The notes: generated by a model not told the origin, from the letters alone. A stretch of DNA of 64,000 bases from Takakia lepidozioides (GCA_030704615.1 CM060732.1:35261053-35325052), one strand, 5' to 3'; positions 1-20,987 are shown, numbered from the stretch's first letter. Translations and numbers: made by a program.

Positions 1-1424
1 ACATCCATGATTCTTCCCACACTCAATTCAATTAAGAAGAACGTAGTAGTGACTTACTTGACTGCTGCGTTGTTTCTGCACCCCATAGTTGGGCTGCTTG
101 TAACGATCTTCTGTAGGCCGGGAAGGTGAGTCAGTCTGCAACTGGGGGATGCGCACAGGACCCCCCTCCTTCTTTTCATTTCGTGCATTGTTGAAGATCA
201 TAGTGAACCCATCCCCTGAAGTAGGATCATTCGCATTCCACTCTCCAAACTTGGGCAGCCCTGCGCCTTTCTCCGGCTGTCCATGTTTTGCAAAGATTGT
301 TGTCAGGAATCATAGTACTGACAAACACCAGTTCGTCTTAGGGCAGTTTTCACAGTTAAAGGAGGCTGAAGGTTGTATGAAACATGCAGTGTAACGTACC
401 TACGCAAATTATTTTCCTGAGAAGAGGTTCCTACCAGTCTGCCTCCACCTCAAGGGGGAGGTAGAAGTGTCAAGCCCAAAAGTGCTTATTGAGCAACAAC
501 TTGGATGTTATTTGTGAAACATGCCATGAGTTAAGTCAAACTGTGGTTTTTAAGGTAACTTTTAAGGTAACTAAAGAAGGGGGTCATGGAAATAATGATG
601 CCACACTGAAGCATATACAGACAAGAACTTACAGGGTCTTCCGCTCTTGAAACCCGTAACCGTGACCTAGTAGGTGTACCAGGTGCAAACCCTGACCCCT
701 CATCCCCTGATGCTGACCGCTTCCGGGCCTCCCAGGCAGGGGAAGCCCCACCATGCTTTCCTCCTAGTCTCCCTTGATATGACTGGTGGACGGGCGACCG
801 TTCCGACTGGTGGTTTGACCCCTCTCCATTTGCCCGTTCCGACGAATGACTGCTCCCATTTTCCCGGTCTATTGCACCCCTCCTAGGTGCATCTGAGGTC
901 GTTGTCCTCAAAGCACCCGCACCTGGACCTCCCCGACCTCCAAAGCGGGGAGCATTATCTCCTTGAGAGCGGTGTGGGGGAGAATCCCCTGGAGGTTTCC
1001 GGGTTGAGGGATCACCATAAGGATATCGACCAGGGGATTCCATTTGCCGGCGCATATCAACTTCCTCTCGGCTGGCACGCCGCTCGTGACGCGGTCGCGG
1101 CACCATACCGCTACCATCCTCAGGGTCACTGGGATTCACAGCCCTGCGGGGAGGGCGCTCTGTACCTCTGTTTGAAACCCCCCGGGAGGATGGAGGCAGA
1201 GCAGCAGCCAGGTCTGGATTCTCAGCTGGAGGGCGTTCTGAACCTCTGTTTGAAACCCCCCGGGAGGACGGAGGCAGAGCAGCAGCCAAGTCTGGGTTCT
1301 CAGCTGGATCATTGGGGTTTATGGGTTTCCCACCTTTGCCGGCGCGTGCACTGTCGAAGACTGCAGTGTAGGCCCCAGGGGTGTCTGAATCCCAAATCCC
1401 AAACTTTGGAACGTGGGTTCGATT
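1..1424 (-). CDS. RIN4: RIN4-like NOI-domain protein (3' end beyond window)
   Basis: RIN4 proteins are plant plasma-membrane-associated regulators of immune signalling with two NOI motifs. Exon 1424..633 opens right after a CTACAG acceptor with HVPKFGIWDSD and YTAVFDSAR, the N-terminal NOI motif. About 230 Pro/Arg/Ser-rich, probably disordered residues follow. The donor CCT|GTAAGT lies at 632/631. The next exon, 276..58, joins in phase 0 and holds LPKFGEWNANDP and GFTMIFNNARNEKK, the C-terminal NOI motif, ending at CAA|GTAAGT. Both VPxFGxW-like sites match the motif known as the AvrRpt2 cleavage site in land-plant RIN4. A short first coding exon with the ATG should lie upstream of 1424 but I could not fix it. 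The C-terminal tail, where the family carries acylated cysteines, is left of the window. The disordered region contains a tandem duplication of 26 residues. Confidence 0.85.
1151..1306 (-). repeat. 78-bp in-frame tandem duplication inside the RIN4-like exon
   Basis: Two adjacent 78-bp units (1151-1228 and 1229-1306) differ at only a few bases and encode two copies of a 26-residue block containing ENPDLAAALPPSSRG. The length keeps the reading frame. Confidence 0.9.
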
Positions 1425-1479
1425 CTGTAGCAAACCAGCACAACACATCAGCAAAGGGTAGATGCCTCAAGTTTCGATG

Positions 1480-4475
1480 ACCATTACAAAGGCATAGGCT
1501 TACCAATAACGCACAGACACAAACAAGTGTCCACTTTGTTTGTATAAGCATATATCCCTGCAAGTGTTAGAGGAAAACCCCAGATTTCCATTGAGATAAT
1601 AACCAAATGATAGGTTGAGATAAGACCATATCCCGGCAACAAATCGCTTGTGTTAGAAGTTCAAGCCTCGAGTGCAGACATCATTTACTTTCACCATCTA
1701 CTACAGCAGTGTTGAACATCAGCTGATTATCCAGATTCGCACTCTGTGCCTCTCAAGCTCTACATAAGGCAACTGAAATTGACATGAAGGCTTTAAATTG
1801 GCTACCCACCTTGTGCACCGAGCTAGTCAATGAATGACAGGAGGACACAAAGCATGTGGAGGCTCTATAGACCCTCTACAAAGTGGTTAAGAGACCACAT
1901 GGATTCATCTATAGCTTCCTAGCTCTCAGACATCACAAATTGAAAGTACTGTACTTGTCAAAGTACAAAGTGAAGGGACCAAAGGGGTACACAAATTCCA
2001 TGCTGAAGAACCTCCTACCTTTCAGATCACAACCAAATTGCTCAGGTTGGTTCATCTGCCACAGACATCTTCGCAAGAAGGCACTAAAGCCAACAAGATT
2101 ACTCTACATTGAACCTTAAGATAGATCCATGAAGAATGGTGCGGATTCAGATGGGTTGAAACACATCCTGAGAGCGCTATTTGCCATCAACCTGGCAAGT
2201 ACGGTTCTTGCCAAGTCAACGAAGCATGTGACTCTTCCTTGACGACTGTTCTAACGATTGCCCAGCTGATGCAGCAAGACAGAGGTGCCAACCAAAGCGA
2301 GGAGGTCTAGCCATTACCCCACTTCGAAAGCCTCTGGCCGTCGAGGAGAGTGAGAAGGTGAAACACGCTTCAATCAAATACATCGTGAAAAAGCCCGTAT
2401 GTTGAGGAAGAAGAGTGACCAAAGTTCAGAGCAATTTAATAACTTAGATTAGGCAGCTCACAGGAGATGGAGGGGGAACTTACAGCCATTACTAGATCCC
2501 TTCAGTTCGAGGACAGCTCCTAAGGATTGGCCGGTCCTACTTGGAGAGTTTGTGCCTATTTCCCCCCAGGGCTGCCCTAACACTTCCGTTGAGGACGAGA
2601 CACCCCGCCTGCACTCTGAAACTCCTAGAGACCTTTCTCCAAATCCACCTGCTCTTCCCGTCACCTTTTAAGTTACTATCACAGATCCAAGCTCCAGCTC
2701 CGTGCTGCCAGAAAATTTGAGTCGCAAGAAGTGATATTGTTATTGCCTGCCTGCCTGCCTGCCTGCAGTCTCATAAGAAAAATTTGTGTCGCATTAAGTC
2801 GCGTCGCATTCCTGCCATTCCTTTTTCCATACATCTAGATGCACAGGAATGCCAATACAATGCAAACTTTCCCCTATCCAACATACCTTGAAAACCTCAT
2901 CATGCAAATGCCATCCCCGAAAGCCAGCTATGGCCTACCCTAGCCTACGCTTTCACGCATTACCTCTTATCTTAAGCTCCAGATCAAAAGGCCACACCTT
3001 TGCAGCTCTTGTCTACAGCATACCGACAGTACTCAGACAGCTGCCATCCTCCGTCAGAATTCTCCCCTTCTCTTCCTCTACCACACGTCTGTAGAAGCCA
3101 CTCCAAGATAGCTCCCGCACCCAAAAGCCAAAACTTCTCCTACTCAGCCACGGCCTGCCTGCACGACACTATCATACGCCTTCAACCTTGCAACTCCCAA
3201 AAGTAAAAGTACGAGTGAGAAAGCTCACAACTTCCAGCTATACTTTTCACTACCCTCACACCATTCCCAGTCAGCTCACAACATCTCCCACCCTTAAGCG
3301 CGTCGCAAGCAACCCAAGCGCGTGCGTACAAAGACACGCACGAAGAACAATGCAGCGCTGCAGACGCTCTCAGAACCCACACACCCCCACCCCCTTTTCG
3401 ACGGAGGTGGAAGACGACGGTGACCGCCGGGAGGCGGTCACCCGGTCGCCTTGCCCTCCTCGTATCGGTCTCCGGTCACGCGCCCCGAAATACTAATTCA
3501 GATACATTTATTTTCTAACCTTTCTTTCCGGTGTGAACAGGGTTTAAATTTGGCTCCTAGTATAACGTGGCATCGGGGCTCCTACGTACACTGCGCGCCG
3601 TGCCCGACTTGTCGAACGGGTTTGCCAGCTTTTGAGGGAATCTTGCAGATGGATGAACATCGGTTTCTGATGGATGTCATCCAAATGCTTCTGGTGGCTA
3701 AACTCTGGCTGTTGTCTTAGGGTTGGCAAAATCAGATTTGGGAATATGGGTTTTTCTGGGTTTTTCCGCAAACATTGAATGAGAGGGTTGACTGGAGTGA
3801 GAATTGTGTGGGGTAAAAATAGAGGGAGCAGAATATGCGAGTTTGGAATGAGAGTGCAGAGACGATGTGCTAAAGATAGTGTGCATTTGTTTGCAGGAAG
3901 GGGAACTAAAATCTGATGCTTATCCCGGACACACTGATCGGGTTGCTCGGAGTTCGAGTTTGTATGGGAAAGTGTTTGGTGAGGAGCTGGTCAAAGGCAC
4001 GAGAGCTTGACCGAGGCTGCAGTGGGGTCAACAGGGGCGTGGCAGCATGGTGTAGAAGAGAATCGAGATACATACTAGGTAGTCTGTCGATATCCTACCA
4101 AACATGGGGTTAGAAAAGGAAGGAAAGGTGGGTGTGATGGACAAGGTGGGGTAATGCACCTTTGCAACCGCCTCTAGTTTTAGTCCCTTCACTGCGTTGA
4201 AGGGATTGTGTGAGGAATTGTCATTGTGGCGTGTATGGATTGACTGGCACAGGAATGGTAGATAGAAGATACAAGGAGTTGTCATATTACTTTATGTGTT
4301 GAACTTGGTAGCTACATGATAGAGTTGCTGAGGTAGCAGCGTCCTGCACCACCCATTCCAAGATCGCAAGAGCTTCACTCTACCCCATTCCACATGTGAT
4401 TGAAAACTGTGCAATACCAGCAATTTCTTTTTGGATCTCTTTTGTGATCTTTCTCTCTGCACGGCGTGTCTGCAG
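1480..4475. other. Long stretch without a recognisable gene
   Basis: No conserved protein family is visible on either strand. A (CCTG)n microsatellite lies at 2744-2767. A short GC-rich perfect hairpin (GTGACCGCC and its complement, 4-base loop) lies at 3420-3441. The part from about 3500 may be the promoter or early exons of the + gene whose last exon is at 4476-4640; near 3900-3990 there is a short open stretch after a TTTGCAG acceptor (with SDAYPGHTDR) that could be one of its exons, but the splice phases did not resolve. Confidence 0.4.
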
Positions 4476-4640
4476 CTGGAAGGGGTAGCAGAATCGGCGA
4501 AAGCAACTGCTGAACTAAGTGCTGGCAGCCTGAAGAGAGCATCCATTTTCTATACATTGTCCGGGGCATTCTCACCAGAGAATGACCCTCATCAGGAACA
4601 TCCAGAACATTGTTCCTGCACCTCTGTTCACCAGCTTTGA
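4476..4640 (+). CDS. Terminal exon of an unrecognised + strand gene
   Basis: After a good acceptor (GTGTCTGCAG) the sequence stays open for 54 codons and ends in TGA. It begins LEGVAESAKATAELSAG and contains SGAFSPENDPHQEHPEH followed by a Cys-rich CSCTSVHQL end. The residue composition looks like a real exon rather than chance. I do not recognise the family. It runs towards the 3' end of PEX6 on the other strand, so the two genes would be convergent with about 580 bases between stops. The upstream exons are unresolved. Confidence 0.35.
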   Translation: MEGVAESAKATAELSAGSLKRASIFYTLSGAFSPENDPHQEHPEHCSCTSVHQL

Positions 4641-5218
4641 AAATCTCGAGGCTGAGCCTAAAGCCCTGGCCCTGTTGGGGTCTAATTGCTGGGCCCAGCA
4701 GATTGATGATTGTGTAAGGGAACAGACACTACCTTTGTGAGGGGCTCACTCTGGTAGTGGGACCTACTTTAGTCTAAACAATTAGTTCAGGCTTTCCAGG
4801 TTCTGCCCAAACTGGGGATGGGGTCTATCGCCGCCACAAGGCTACAGCAAACAACATCTTATTAGTACATTCTATTTGCTTCTTTGCTCATATGGTGCGT
4901 GTGGTTAAGCAGGACAGTTGTTGTTACTTGCTCCAAATGAGAGAATTTTGCACATGCCACCGCTAGCATACAGATCTTGCTTCTTCACCTACAGCCTTGA
5001 AGAGGAACCAAAGCCTGACAGGGCATAGACTTACACGCAACTCTACCTGACCACCTTTTGCACTACTTACTGCTGTGGGTATGTACATGCGCTTGTACAC
5101 TCAGAAGGGATTGCACATGCTTAGAGAACACCAGGACTAGAGGCCAGATGACCTGGTAACATTGAGGTTTTATTTGCCAATATGTGAGCGGAAAACAAGC
5201 TCCTCTCAAATTTCATGT
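4641..5218. other. Convergent intergenic region
   Basis: Lies between the TGA of the unrecognised + exon and the TGA of PEX6 on the - strand. It presumably holds both 3' UTRs. No further coding signal seen. Confidence 0.5.
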
Positions 5219-14608
<9,390 letters not shown>

Positions 14609-15086
14609 GGTGGATCCAGAACTCCAACACTCACAAATTCACTGCAACATTTGCACCAGATTACTATCACCACAGCTTCGACGCATATCAACTCACAATC
14701 CTTGACAAGAAAACGCAATCAATCCTGTACAGACTCGAGTCCCTCTCACCCTCTCACGAGGGAGCCCGTCTCTCTACGCACAAGAGGAGATGGGGCTGGA
14801 CCCTGGATAGTATATTCTATGTATATTCCTTCCGTCGAAGAGGATGGATGAGACAAAGTGATCTCAGATGAATATAGAGAAGACTGAACTGAGAATTACC
14901 TCATCCACGAAAGTCACGATTTTGTGGCACAAAATATATTAAATATGTTAATTGATATTGTTTGAATTTCAATATGCTTTTGATCAATCGTGATTCTGCA
15001 TCGTACAATCGAGAGATTCACTACCTTGTGATGAACGGTTGAGATGCATCTGGCATATTGTAGTGGATAAGACCCCAGTTTTTTAT
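14609..15086. other. PEX6 upstream region
   Basis: Sequence between the PEX6 ATG and the first transposon. It should hold the PEX6 promoter and 5' UTR. It turns AT-rich from about 14900. No other gene seen. Confidence 0.5.
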
Positions 15087-15809
15087 GCTTCTCATTGTTA
15101 AATAATTGGGAGTTTAAGGCTCACGTGTGTTAGGCGCCGGGCCCATGCACTGACGTCGGCCCCTTTGGATGGCCCCGCTGTGACCCATGACCTGGCCAAG
15201 TGGGTGTGTCGCGAGGATAGGTCTGCCCCATGTATGGTCTACCGCTAGGTAGGGTCCACAGGTAGGGTCCACAGGCCCTCACCCTAGGTGAGACTCAGCT
15301 CGGGTGGGTCTGCCGCAAGGTAGGGTCCGCAGGCCCTGACCCTAGGCAGCATTGGGGCTGACTGCGGCTGTTTTCTAGGTTAAGAGAGAAAAAAATGTTG
15401 GGTTAGCAACAAGCAACGGGTAGTATGGTGGTTGGGTGCATTGAATAGTATCTATGAGATTGTGGGTTCAAATTTGGTTGCGCCAAATGTGTATTAATGA
15501 TGGTTCTGGCTGACATTGCACGTGTATTAATGACCCTCTTTTTGATGGGCGAGTTTTCCCGCAAAAAAATTCTAAGTCCTGCGGGCGGGCTGCGGCGCAA
15601 CGAGCAGACCATTCAGTTGGACCCAAGACCCGCGAGGAGACCCGACCTGCGAGCAGTGAGCGGACCCGACCCGACCTGCCAACAGACCCAACCTGCGAGC
15701 AGACCCGGACCCTCCAGGTGGTCGCGGGGGCGCTCGACATCCATGCATAGAGCCCGCTGCCTGGCGCACACGTGCGTCTTAAATTCCCAATTATTAAAAA
15801 ATGAGAAGC
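15087..15809. mobile_element. 723-bp non-autonomous MULE-like element
   Basis: A 43-bp terminal inverted repeat, 15087-15129 against 15767-15809, matches at 38 of 43 positions and starts GCTTCTCATT. The flanking 9-mers GTTTTTTAT and GTTTTTAGT match 7 of 9, as expected of an aged target duplication. No transposase fits inside. The interior is GC-rich and holds short repeats of GGTAGGGTCCACAGG near 15240-15330. Its ends share the core TAATAATTGGGAGTTTA (one mismatch) with the big element starting 40 bases to the right, so both belong to one family. Confidence 0.8.
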
Positions 15810-15848
15810 GTTTTTAGTTTTAATTATTTGTTTTTGGTATTATTTGAC

Positions 15849-15910
15849 GCCTCTCATTTTTGAATAATTGGGAGTTTATGTCGCGCTTGTGGGACAGGGC
15901 GCACGGACGC
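15849..15910 (+). repeat. Left terminal inverted repeat of the outer element
   Basis: Starts GCCTCTCATT and is preceded by the target duplication TTATTTGAC (15840-15848). Matches the complement of 39582-39643 at 60 of 62 positions. Confidence 0.92.
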
Positions 15911-16095
15911 GGGGTCGCCCTCCCCCGCCCCGCCCACCCCCACCTGCCTGCACGCCGCCCAGCCCGCCCCTGGACCGCGGCCCCCGCCCGCCCTCGCCGC
16001 TGGGTCCGCACCCAAGCCGAGACATGCTCCATACACATTTCGAACCCATAACAATATCTCCACAGGTTTGTGCATCTCCTTGATTGAGCACCCGG

Positions 16096-17956
16096 TCAAT
16101 AATCACCAAACTCCAAAGAGACCTGCCACAACGCAGGGCGGATCAGCACAAGGGAACAGCTGCAAATCAAAATGGCAGACCCATTGAGCAGACTGGTAGA
16201 CCTGGGCAGACCAATGTTGCACACCAGTGATGGTGGACCAATGATAAAGGGCAGAGAAACAGTGGTACGCACGAACAAAGAACACTTACCCATCAACTAT
16301 TGGTACCAGTATGTACTTGCAGGTCTTCAACTCCTTCCCCATACGATGCACTGTCAATCCGTGCTCTACATGCGAGCGAACCCGTTCCTGACCTGCACTC
16401 CAGTGAATCTTCACTACACTCCAAACCCACGTCGGCAAAATAGCAACATCGTTATATGTCTTGACATCCAGATCCTTCTGATAAAACCTACACCACAACT
16501 CAAGCAATCGGTCCGTAGCCTCGGATTCCTGTTTCTCTAGGGCTTTGAGGTCCTCGGTGGCAACACTGCACTCAAACTGTGGGTCGTTTTCAAAAAAGTA
16601 CAGCATTGTTTTTCCCTCAGAGATATGTGCGTTGAAAGTGGAGCCAAATCGGGCAGTGAACCTGCACAAACTCGGAAAAAACCTTTAAGAAGATAGACCA
16701 CGACAGAACCAGGCTGGCGGACCCAGAAGGACCACAGCCAGAAGGACTAGACCTACAATGGATACGGTACCAGACCCAAGGACCAGACCAACGGAGCAGG
16801 CCAATGGAGCGGACGAACGGCAACCACATCGGACCCAGCAGACCCATGAAGCAGACCCATACAACCTTTTTGCTGCAGACCCATGGAGTTGGTGTGTTCA
16901 GAGCATCGCAAGCAGACCATCGACACTTACTTGTGTTTGTTACGGAGCTCTGCAACTTCGCTCTCCACTTCCAAGCAGACCTTCCGGTCAGCACTCATGT
17001 ATACTCCGGACTTCGGTTTTTTTGCAACGCCTTTTTGGGGGGAAATTGTTTTTAGCCTCGGGTCTGCCACGCCATCTGGTATGCACTTCTTCCCACCTCT
17101 ATTTGGTGAAGCAGGTTCCTCCAACTTCTTTTCCAATGCAACAGCCGTCTCCTTCATACCCTCCCGGAGCTGGCTAGCTCGGCTTCGCAACAAGATTTTG
17201 TCCTGGGGTTTATTAACACTCTGTGGTCCCATTCTAGACGCTTCCTGCACTCCGTGGGTCGAACTGGCCCCTACGGTGGGGGTTATCACTACTGGTACAC
17301 CCTTTGTGCTTGACCCCAAGTTGAGCACCTGCGATGGACCACGAACTAAGACCTCAAACGCCATAACCTTCACACGAATATCATACCACAAAACATCAGC
17401 AATGACCACCCAAATGCACTGGAAAAAAAAAATGTACTGCAAAAATGCAATGGAATCAGACCTTTGTGGGCGCTGTGGGTGTCTGCAATTGCGCCACTCC
17501 TGTGGTAGGTACATCTTCGACTACAGTGACTGAATCCAGAGAATGAGAAGGGACAGAAACATGTGCATGGGTTTCGATAAGGTATGATGAATGGTCTGTT
17601 GTCGGGTCGAACATGCGGAGCACCCTATCAACGGATTGGTCTATTGCCAGTATTGGGTCTACAGACGAGTCGGGGTCCACAAAAGTAAGCGGCAAAACGG
17701 CCAAAGATGCATCATCATCTGATGTAGACCCTGCCTCTAACAGATGGGGAAGGTCACCGACCAAACTGTCACAGTCATAGTCCATAGTTGCAATTGCAGA
17801 ATTGGTCTGTACTATGGATAAATGAGCAGTGACACTTTCTCGATTATGTTCAGGCTGTGCTATGTCAGAAGGTCTGGTGGCAAGGGTAAGGTCCACTACC
17901 ATTCTCTGCTTCTCAGCAGATGTTGCAATGGGGGGGAAAGGAATTGCTCCTCTCAT
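16096..17956 (-). CDS. Unrecognised 455-residue protein of the outer element
   Basis: Four exons, 17956-17462, 17367-16931, 16661-16290 and 16159-16096, join with matching phases; the total of 1368 bases is a multiple of three and ends in TGA. The start is the ATG of MRGAIPFPPIATSAEKQRM; an upstream in-frame ATG at 18082 reads through the repeat motif zone and is less likely. Residues from about 165 on are Ser/Lys-rich. The third exon has a better-ordered stretch, KTYNDVAILPTWVWSVVKIH and CKYILVPIVDG. The YILVP string recalls the strand before the catalytic His of Ulp1-type (C48) proteases, which some MULEs carry, but no His-Trp follows, so I do not assign that function. It sits just inside the left end and is read outwards. 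Confidence 0.5.
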
Positions 17957-17995
17957 TTTCGGCAACTCGTAAGTACCAGCACTACAACAGATGAG

Positions 17996-18390
17996 CGTTT
18001 TTATGACTACACATATGACTATTTTTTCAGTCCTATATGCGTTCATGACTACATCACTCTGCAGTGAAAAAAACCCTGTCATAGCGACTAGTCTTTAGGA
18101 GTGCGTTTTGCAAGTCATGGCCGTGACTGCGTGCGTGGTACCTGGAGTCATGCTGCAGAGAGCGATGTAGTCACAACTATATGATTTATATATGATTAAC
18201 TATATGACTACATGTCTACAAAGTATATGACTCCATGGGAGAGGCGTCAGAGGGACACATGTAGCACTCCAAATGTGACACGTGTCCACATGGATAACAT
18301 ATATGACCTACATGTGGGAAAAAATATCGTATCATATAATGTCACGATGCCATGATGTAGTCATGAGTATATAACTTCATGACTAAAGAA
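17996..18390. repeat. Interspersed ATGACTACAT motif zone, left copy
   Basis: The motif ATGACTACA(T) or its complement recurs at about 18004, 18044, 18167, 18202 and 18354, immediately upstream of the 455-residue gene. The same motif fills 33915-34335. Confidence 0.65.
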
Positions 18391-18958
18391 GTTTTTTAGT
18401 AATATTTTAATTTAATAAATTAAATCATACAATTATAATATTTAGATTATTAATTGATTTAAATTCTCATTAGGTTTCTAGGAAAATAGAATGGAAGCCA
18501 TTGTTGTCTTTATTTTTATTTTATTTTTTTTGTTAACAAAGAGGGACAGTGGGGGGACAGTGGCCTCCAAAACTTTATAGGTAATGGACATAAAATATCC
18601 TTGGATACAAAGAGGAAAAAATAACCTCTGGATAGAGTGCCATAGAGGCTGAAAGAGGAAGACACAGCTTCGTGTACCGAGACAAGAAAGAGTAGTAAAA
18701 GGAAAGCAAGTAAAGAAGGAGGTCTGCATAGAGCTAAAGAATCTAGCAAGAAAAGAGACTGCAGCCAGAAACTACTGCCATAACTTGGAAACAGAAAGGC
18801 ACCGAGCTAAGGAGAAGAACTGAAAATCAGCTAACACTGTCATAAGAAAGCTGGGCCGTAGCCTTTCACTTCCTAAAAGATCTACAGATGGAGAGACATC
18901 CCTGCAGGGGTCGTGCTCTTCACCTCAAACCAACCAATTGATCATCTACCCATGCAGG
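18391..18958. other. AT-rich spacer in the outer element
   Basis: AT-rich up to about 18540, then a purine-rich stretch to about 18850. No coding signal seen. Confidence 0.4.
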
Positions 18959-19200
18959 TTTCTTGTAGCTATCCTTCCACAGGGAATCATAGATAATTTG
19001 GAGATTGAAATCCGGCCCTCTTGGATGAATCTGAACCTACACTCTATCCCTGCTCCTTCAGCTATCCTTGCCTCTACACAAATCATGCATACATCATTGT
19101 CTTGCTGCTAACAGCTGACAATGACAACATATAAGTATTCCAGCAAACACCCCAACCCTACTTATCACACTAGTTCCTATGCTGACTTGCATCTGCTTCC
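18959..19200 (+). repeat. Dispersed direct repeat, copy 1 (other copy 32465-32700)
   Basis: Shares long blocks with 32465-32700 in the same orientation, for example TTTCTTGTAGCTAT, GAAATCCGGCCCTCTTGGAT and CTGCTAACAGCTGACA with small changes. It directly precedes the PPR/OSB-like fragments. Confidence 0.75.
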
Positions 19201-19202
19201 AA

Positions 19203-19730
19203 CAAGAATTCACCTTTTTGCCTGGATTGTTCCACCATTGACTGGGGTCGGAAACATATTCATTCCAGAGCTTCTCCTCGTCTCTGTTAACCATTTTTCG
19301 ATACTTTCCTGTCTCCAAAACCTCCATCCCACGCCCTTGTTGTGCACATCCTGCAAGCATCGCGTTCCACGACACCACATCTTGTTTAGCCATAGTGTTG
19401 AAGGCTCTCTCCGCATCCTCAATGCTCCCACATTTGGCATACATGTCCACGAGGTATTGTTCAAAATCACACATGGTACAATTCCAGCTTTGGTGATGCA
19501 ACCATGCACCTCTTTTCCCTTTTCCCGGGCTGCCAGGCTTGCACACGCACTGCAAACACACACTAAAATGATGTGGTCGAGCTTCACCCCTTTCCCCATC
19601 ATTTGCTCATAGGTATCCAAAGCCTCCATCCTGCCGTGCATACCCTACAAGCATCGCCCTCCACGACACCACATCTCGTTTAGCCATAGTGTTGAACACT
19701 CCCTTGACATTGGCATATATGTCCAGAACT
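19203..19730 (-). pseudogene. PPR (PLS-type) plus OSB-like PDF-motif fragment, copy 1
   Basis: In several - strand frames one reads typical pieces of plant PLS-class pentatricopeptide repeats: LVDMYAKCGSIEDAERAFNT, KQDVVSWNAMLAGCAQQGRG and KGKEVHGCI. These organellar RNA-binding repeats are broken here by frameshifts. At the 3' side NRDEEKLWNEYVSDPSQWW resembles the PDF motif of plant organellar single-stranded DNA-binding (OSB) proteins. It looks like captured, decayed host coding sequence, as in Pack-MULEs. Confidence 0.65.
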
Positions 19731-20333
19731 AAGGGATGTTCATAATGACATCTGGTTATAAAATTCTAGGGCTGCCAGCCTTCATACACAGGCTGATCAT
19801 GCTGACCCTCCCAAGTCCCTTGTAAACGACCAAGAGGTCCATGCCCCAATGGTGACATCATCACATTTTAAGCTAGAATTGCTCCAAGAGTCATATTGAA
19901 CAATATTCTATTTGTTCCCCCGCCTCCTTACCCCCTGCCTTCCCCATCCTGCAACTGAAAGAGGCTCTACAGACTTCAACCAGCTAGGCATAATTTCAGC
20001 ATATTCAGGGCCTAAGTCCCCTGTCTCAAGCGTAAGAGCATCAAGCTGAAAGGCCTGCAAACTGAAAATCAGGTGCATATGCTCACATTATATTAAGTGG
20101 ATTGAAGGCATTAAATGCTTTTCTACACAACACCCTTGTCAACATGTATGTTAAGTGTGGTAGCTCGTGGATGCACTTGGAGTTTCCCACCCCGAGTTTA
20201 AATTTCAGTCTAGTGACGAGGGCATGTAGGCCATTGAGATAGTCCTTAAGGTCCTTGCCCATGTCACATATTCAAAACAAGTTTAGGGAGGTTTAATGCC
20301 TAATTGTATTTCCACTGGACAGTGTGAGGGCAT
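19731..20333. other. Spacer between the PPR-like fragments
   Basis: No coding signal beyond short echoes of the PPR repeats at the left edge. Confidence 0.4.
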
Positions 20334-20362
20334 TAGAGGAGAGAGAGAGAGAGAGAGAGAGA
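20334..20362. repeat. (GA)n microsatellite
   Basis: An uninterrupted run of GA dinucleotides beside the second PPR fragment. Confidence 0.9.
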
Positions 20363-20389
20363 CTCACCGGGGAAGGTGGTCATCATGGT

Positions 20390-20945
20390 ACTCCAAGACA
20401 CCACATCTTGTTCAGCCATGTTGTTGAACACTCCCTTTGCATCCTTGCTACACCTACATTTGGCATACATATTGTCCACCAGGGGAGTGTTCAAAATGAC
20501 ATCTGGTACATTTGCAGCTTTGACGATGCAACCATGGACCTTTTGCCCTTTTCCAGGGCTGCTAGGCTTGCACACGCATTGCAAACACACACACACACGT
20601 TATGTGGTCGGGTTTCAATACCCCTTCCCTCATAATTTGCTCATAGGTCTCCAAAGCCTCCATCCCACGCCCCTGCTGTGCATACCCTGCAAACATCGCA
20701 CTCCATGACACCACATCTCATTTAGCCATAGTCCCTTTGCATCCTCGATGCACCCACATTTGACATACATGTCCACCAAGGCAGGGGCAGTGTTCAAAAT
20801 GACATCTGGTAATTTGACAGACATTCACATTTTTGCCTCGGTTGTCCCACCATTGACTGGGGTCAGAAAAGTATTCATTCCACAACTTCTCCTCATCTCT
20901 GTTACCTCTTTTGGATACTTTCCTGTTGTCACATTGGCAGTATCA
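20390..20945 (-). pseudogene. PPR plus OSB-like PDF-motif fragment, copy 2
   Basis: A second, diverged copy of the unit at 19203-19730, same strand: KVHGCIVKAANVPDVILNTP, MYAKCRCSKDAKGVFNNMAE and QDVVSWSTMM, then the OSB-like stretch at about 20833-20945. It is broken by frameshifts and truncations. The inner MULE inserted 34 bases beyond its end. Confidence 0.6.
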
Positions 20946-20987
20946 TGTCAAAGTCACTCCAAACTATCCCAGGTTCACTCAACCAAC

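Noticed and set aside
887-1480. 197-codon + strand open frame
   Set aside because: Antisense shadow of the RIN4-like exon; no family resemblance.
2458-2664. Transposon polyprotein remnant
   Set aside because: A + frame reads a short Pro-rich stretch, but nothing in it identifies a family.
3420-3441. GC hairpin as a terminator or ncRNA
   Set aside because: A 9-base stem in GC-rich DNA of a eukaryote is not evidence of either.
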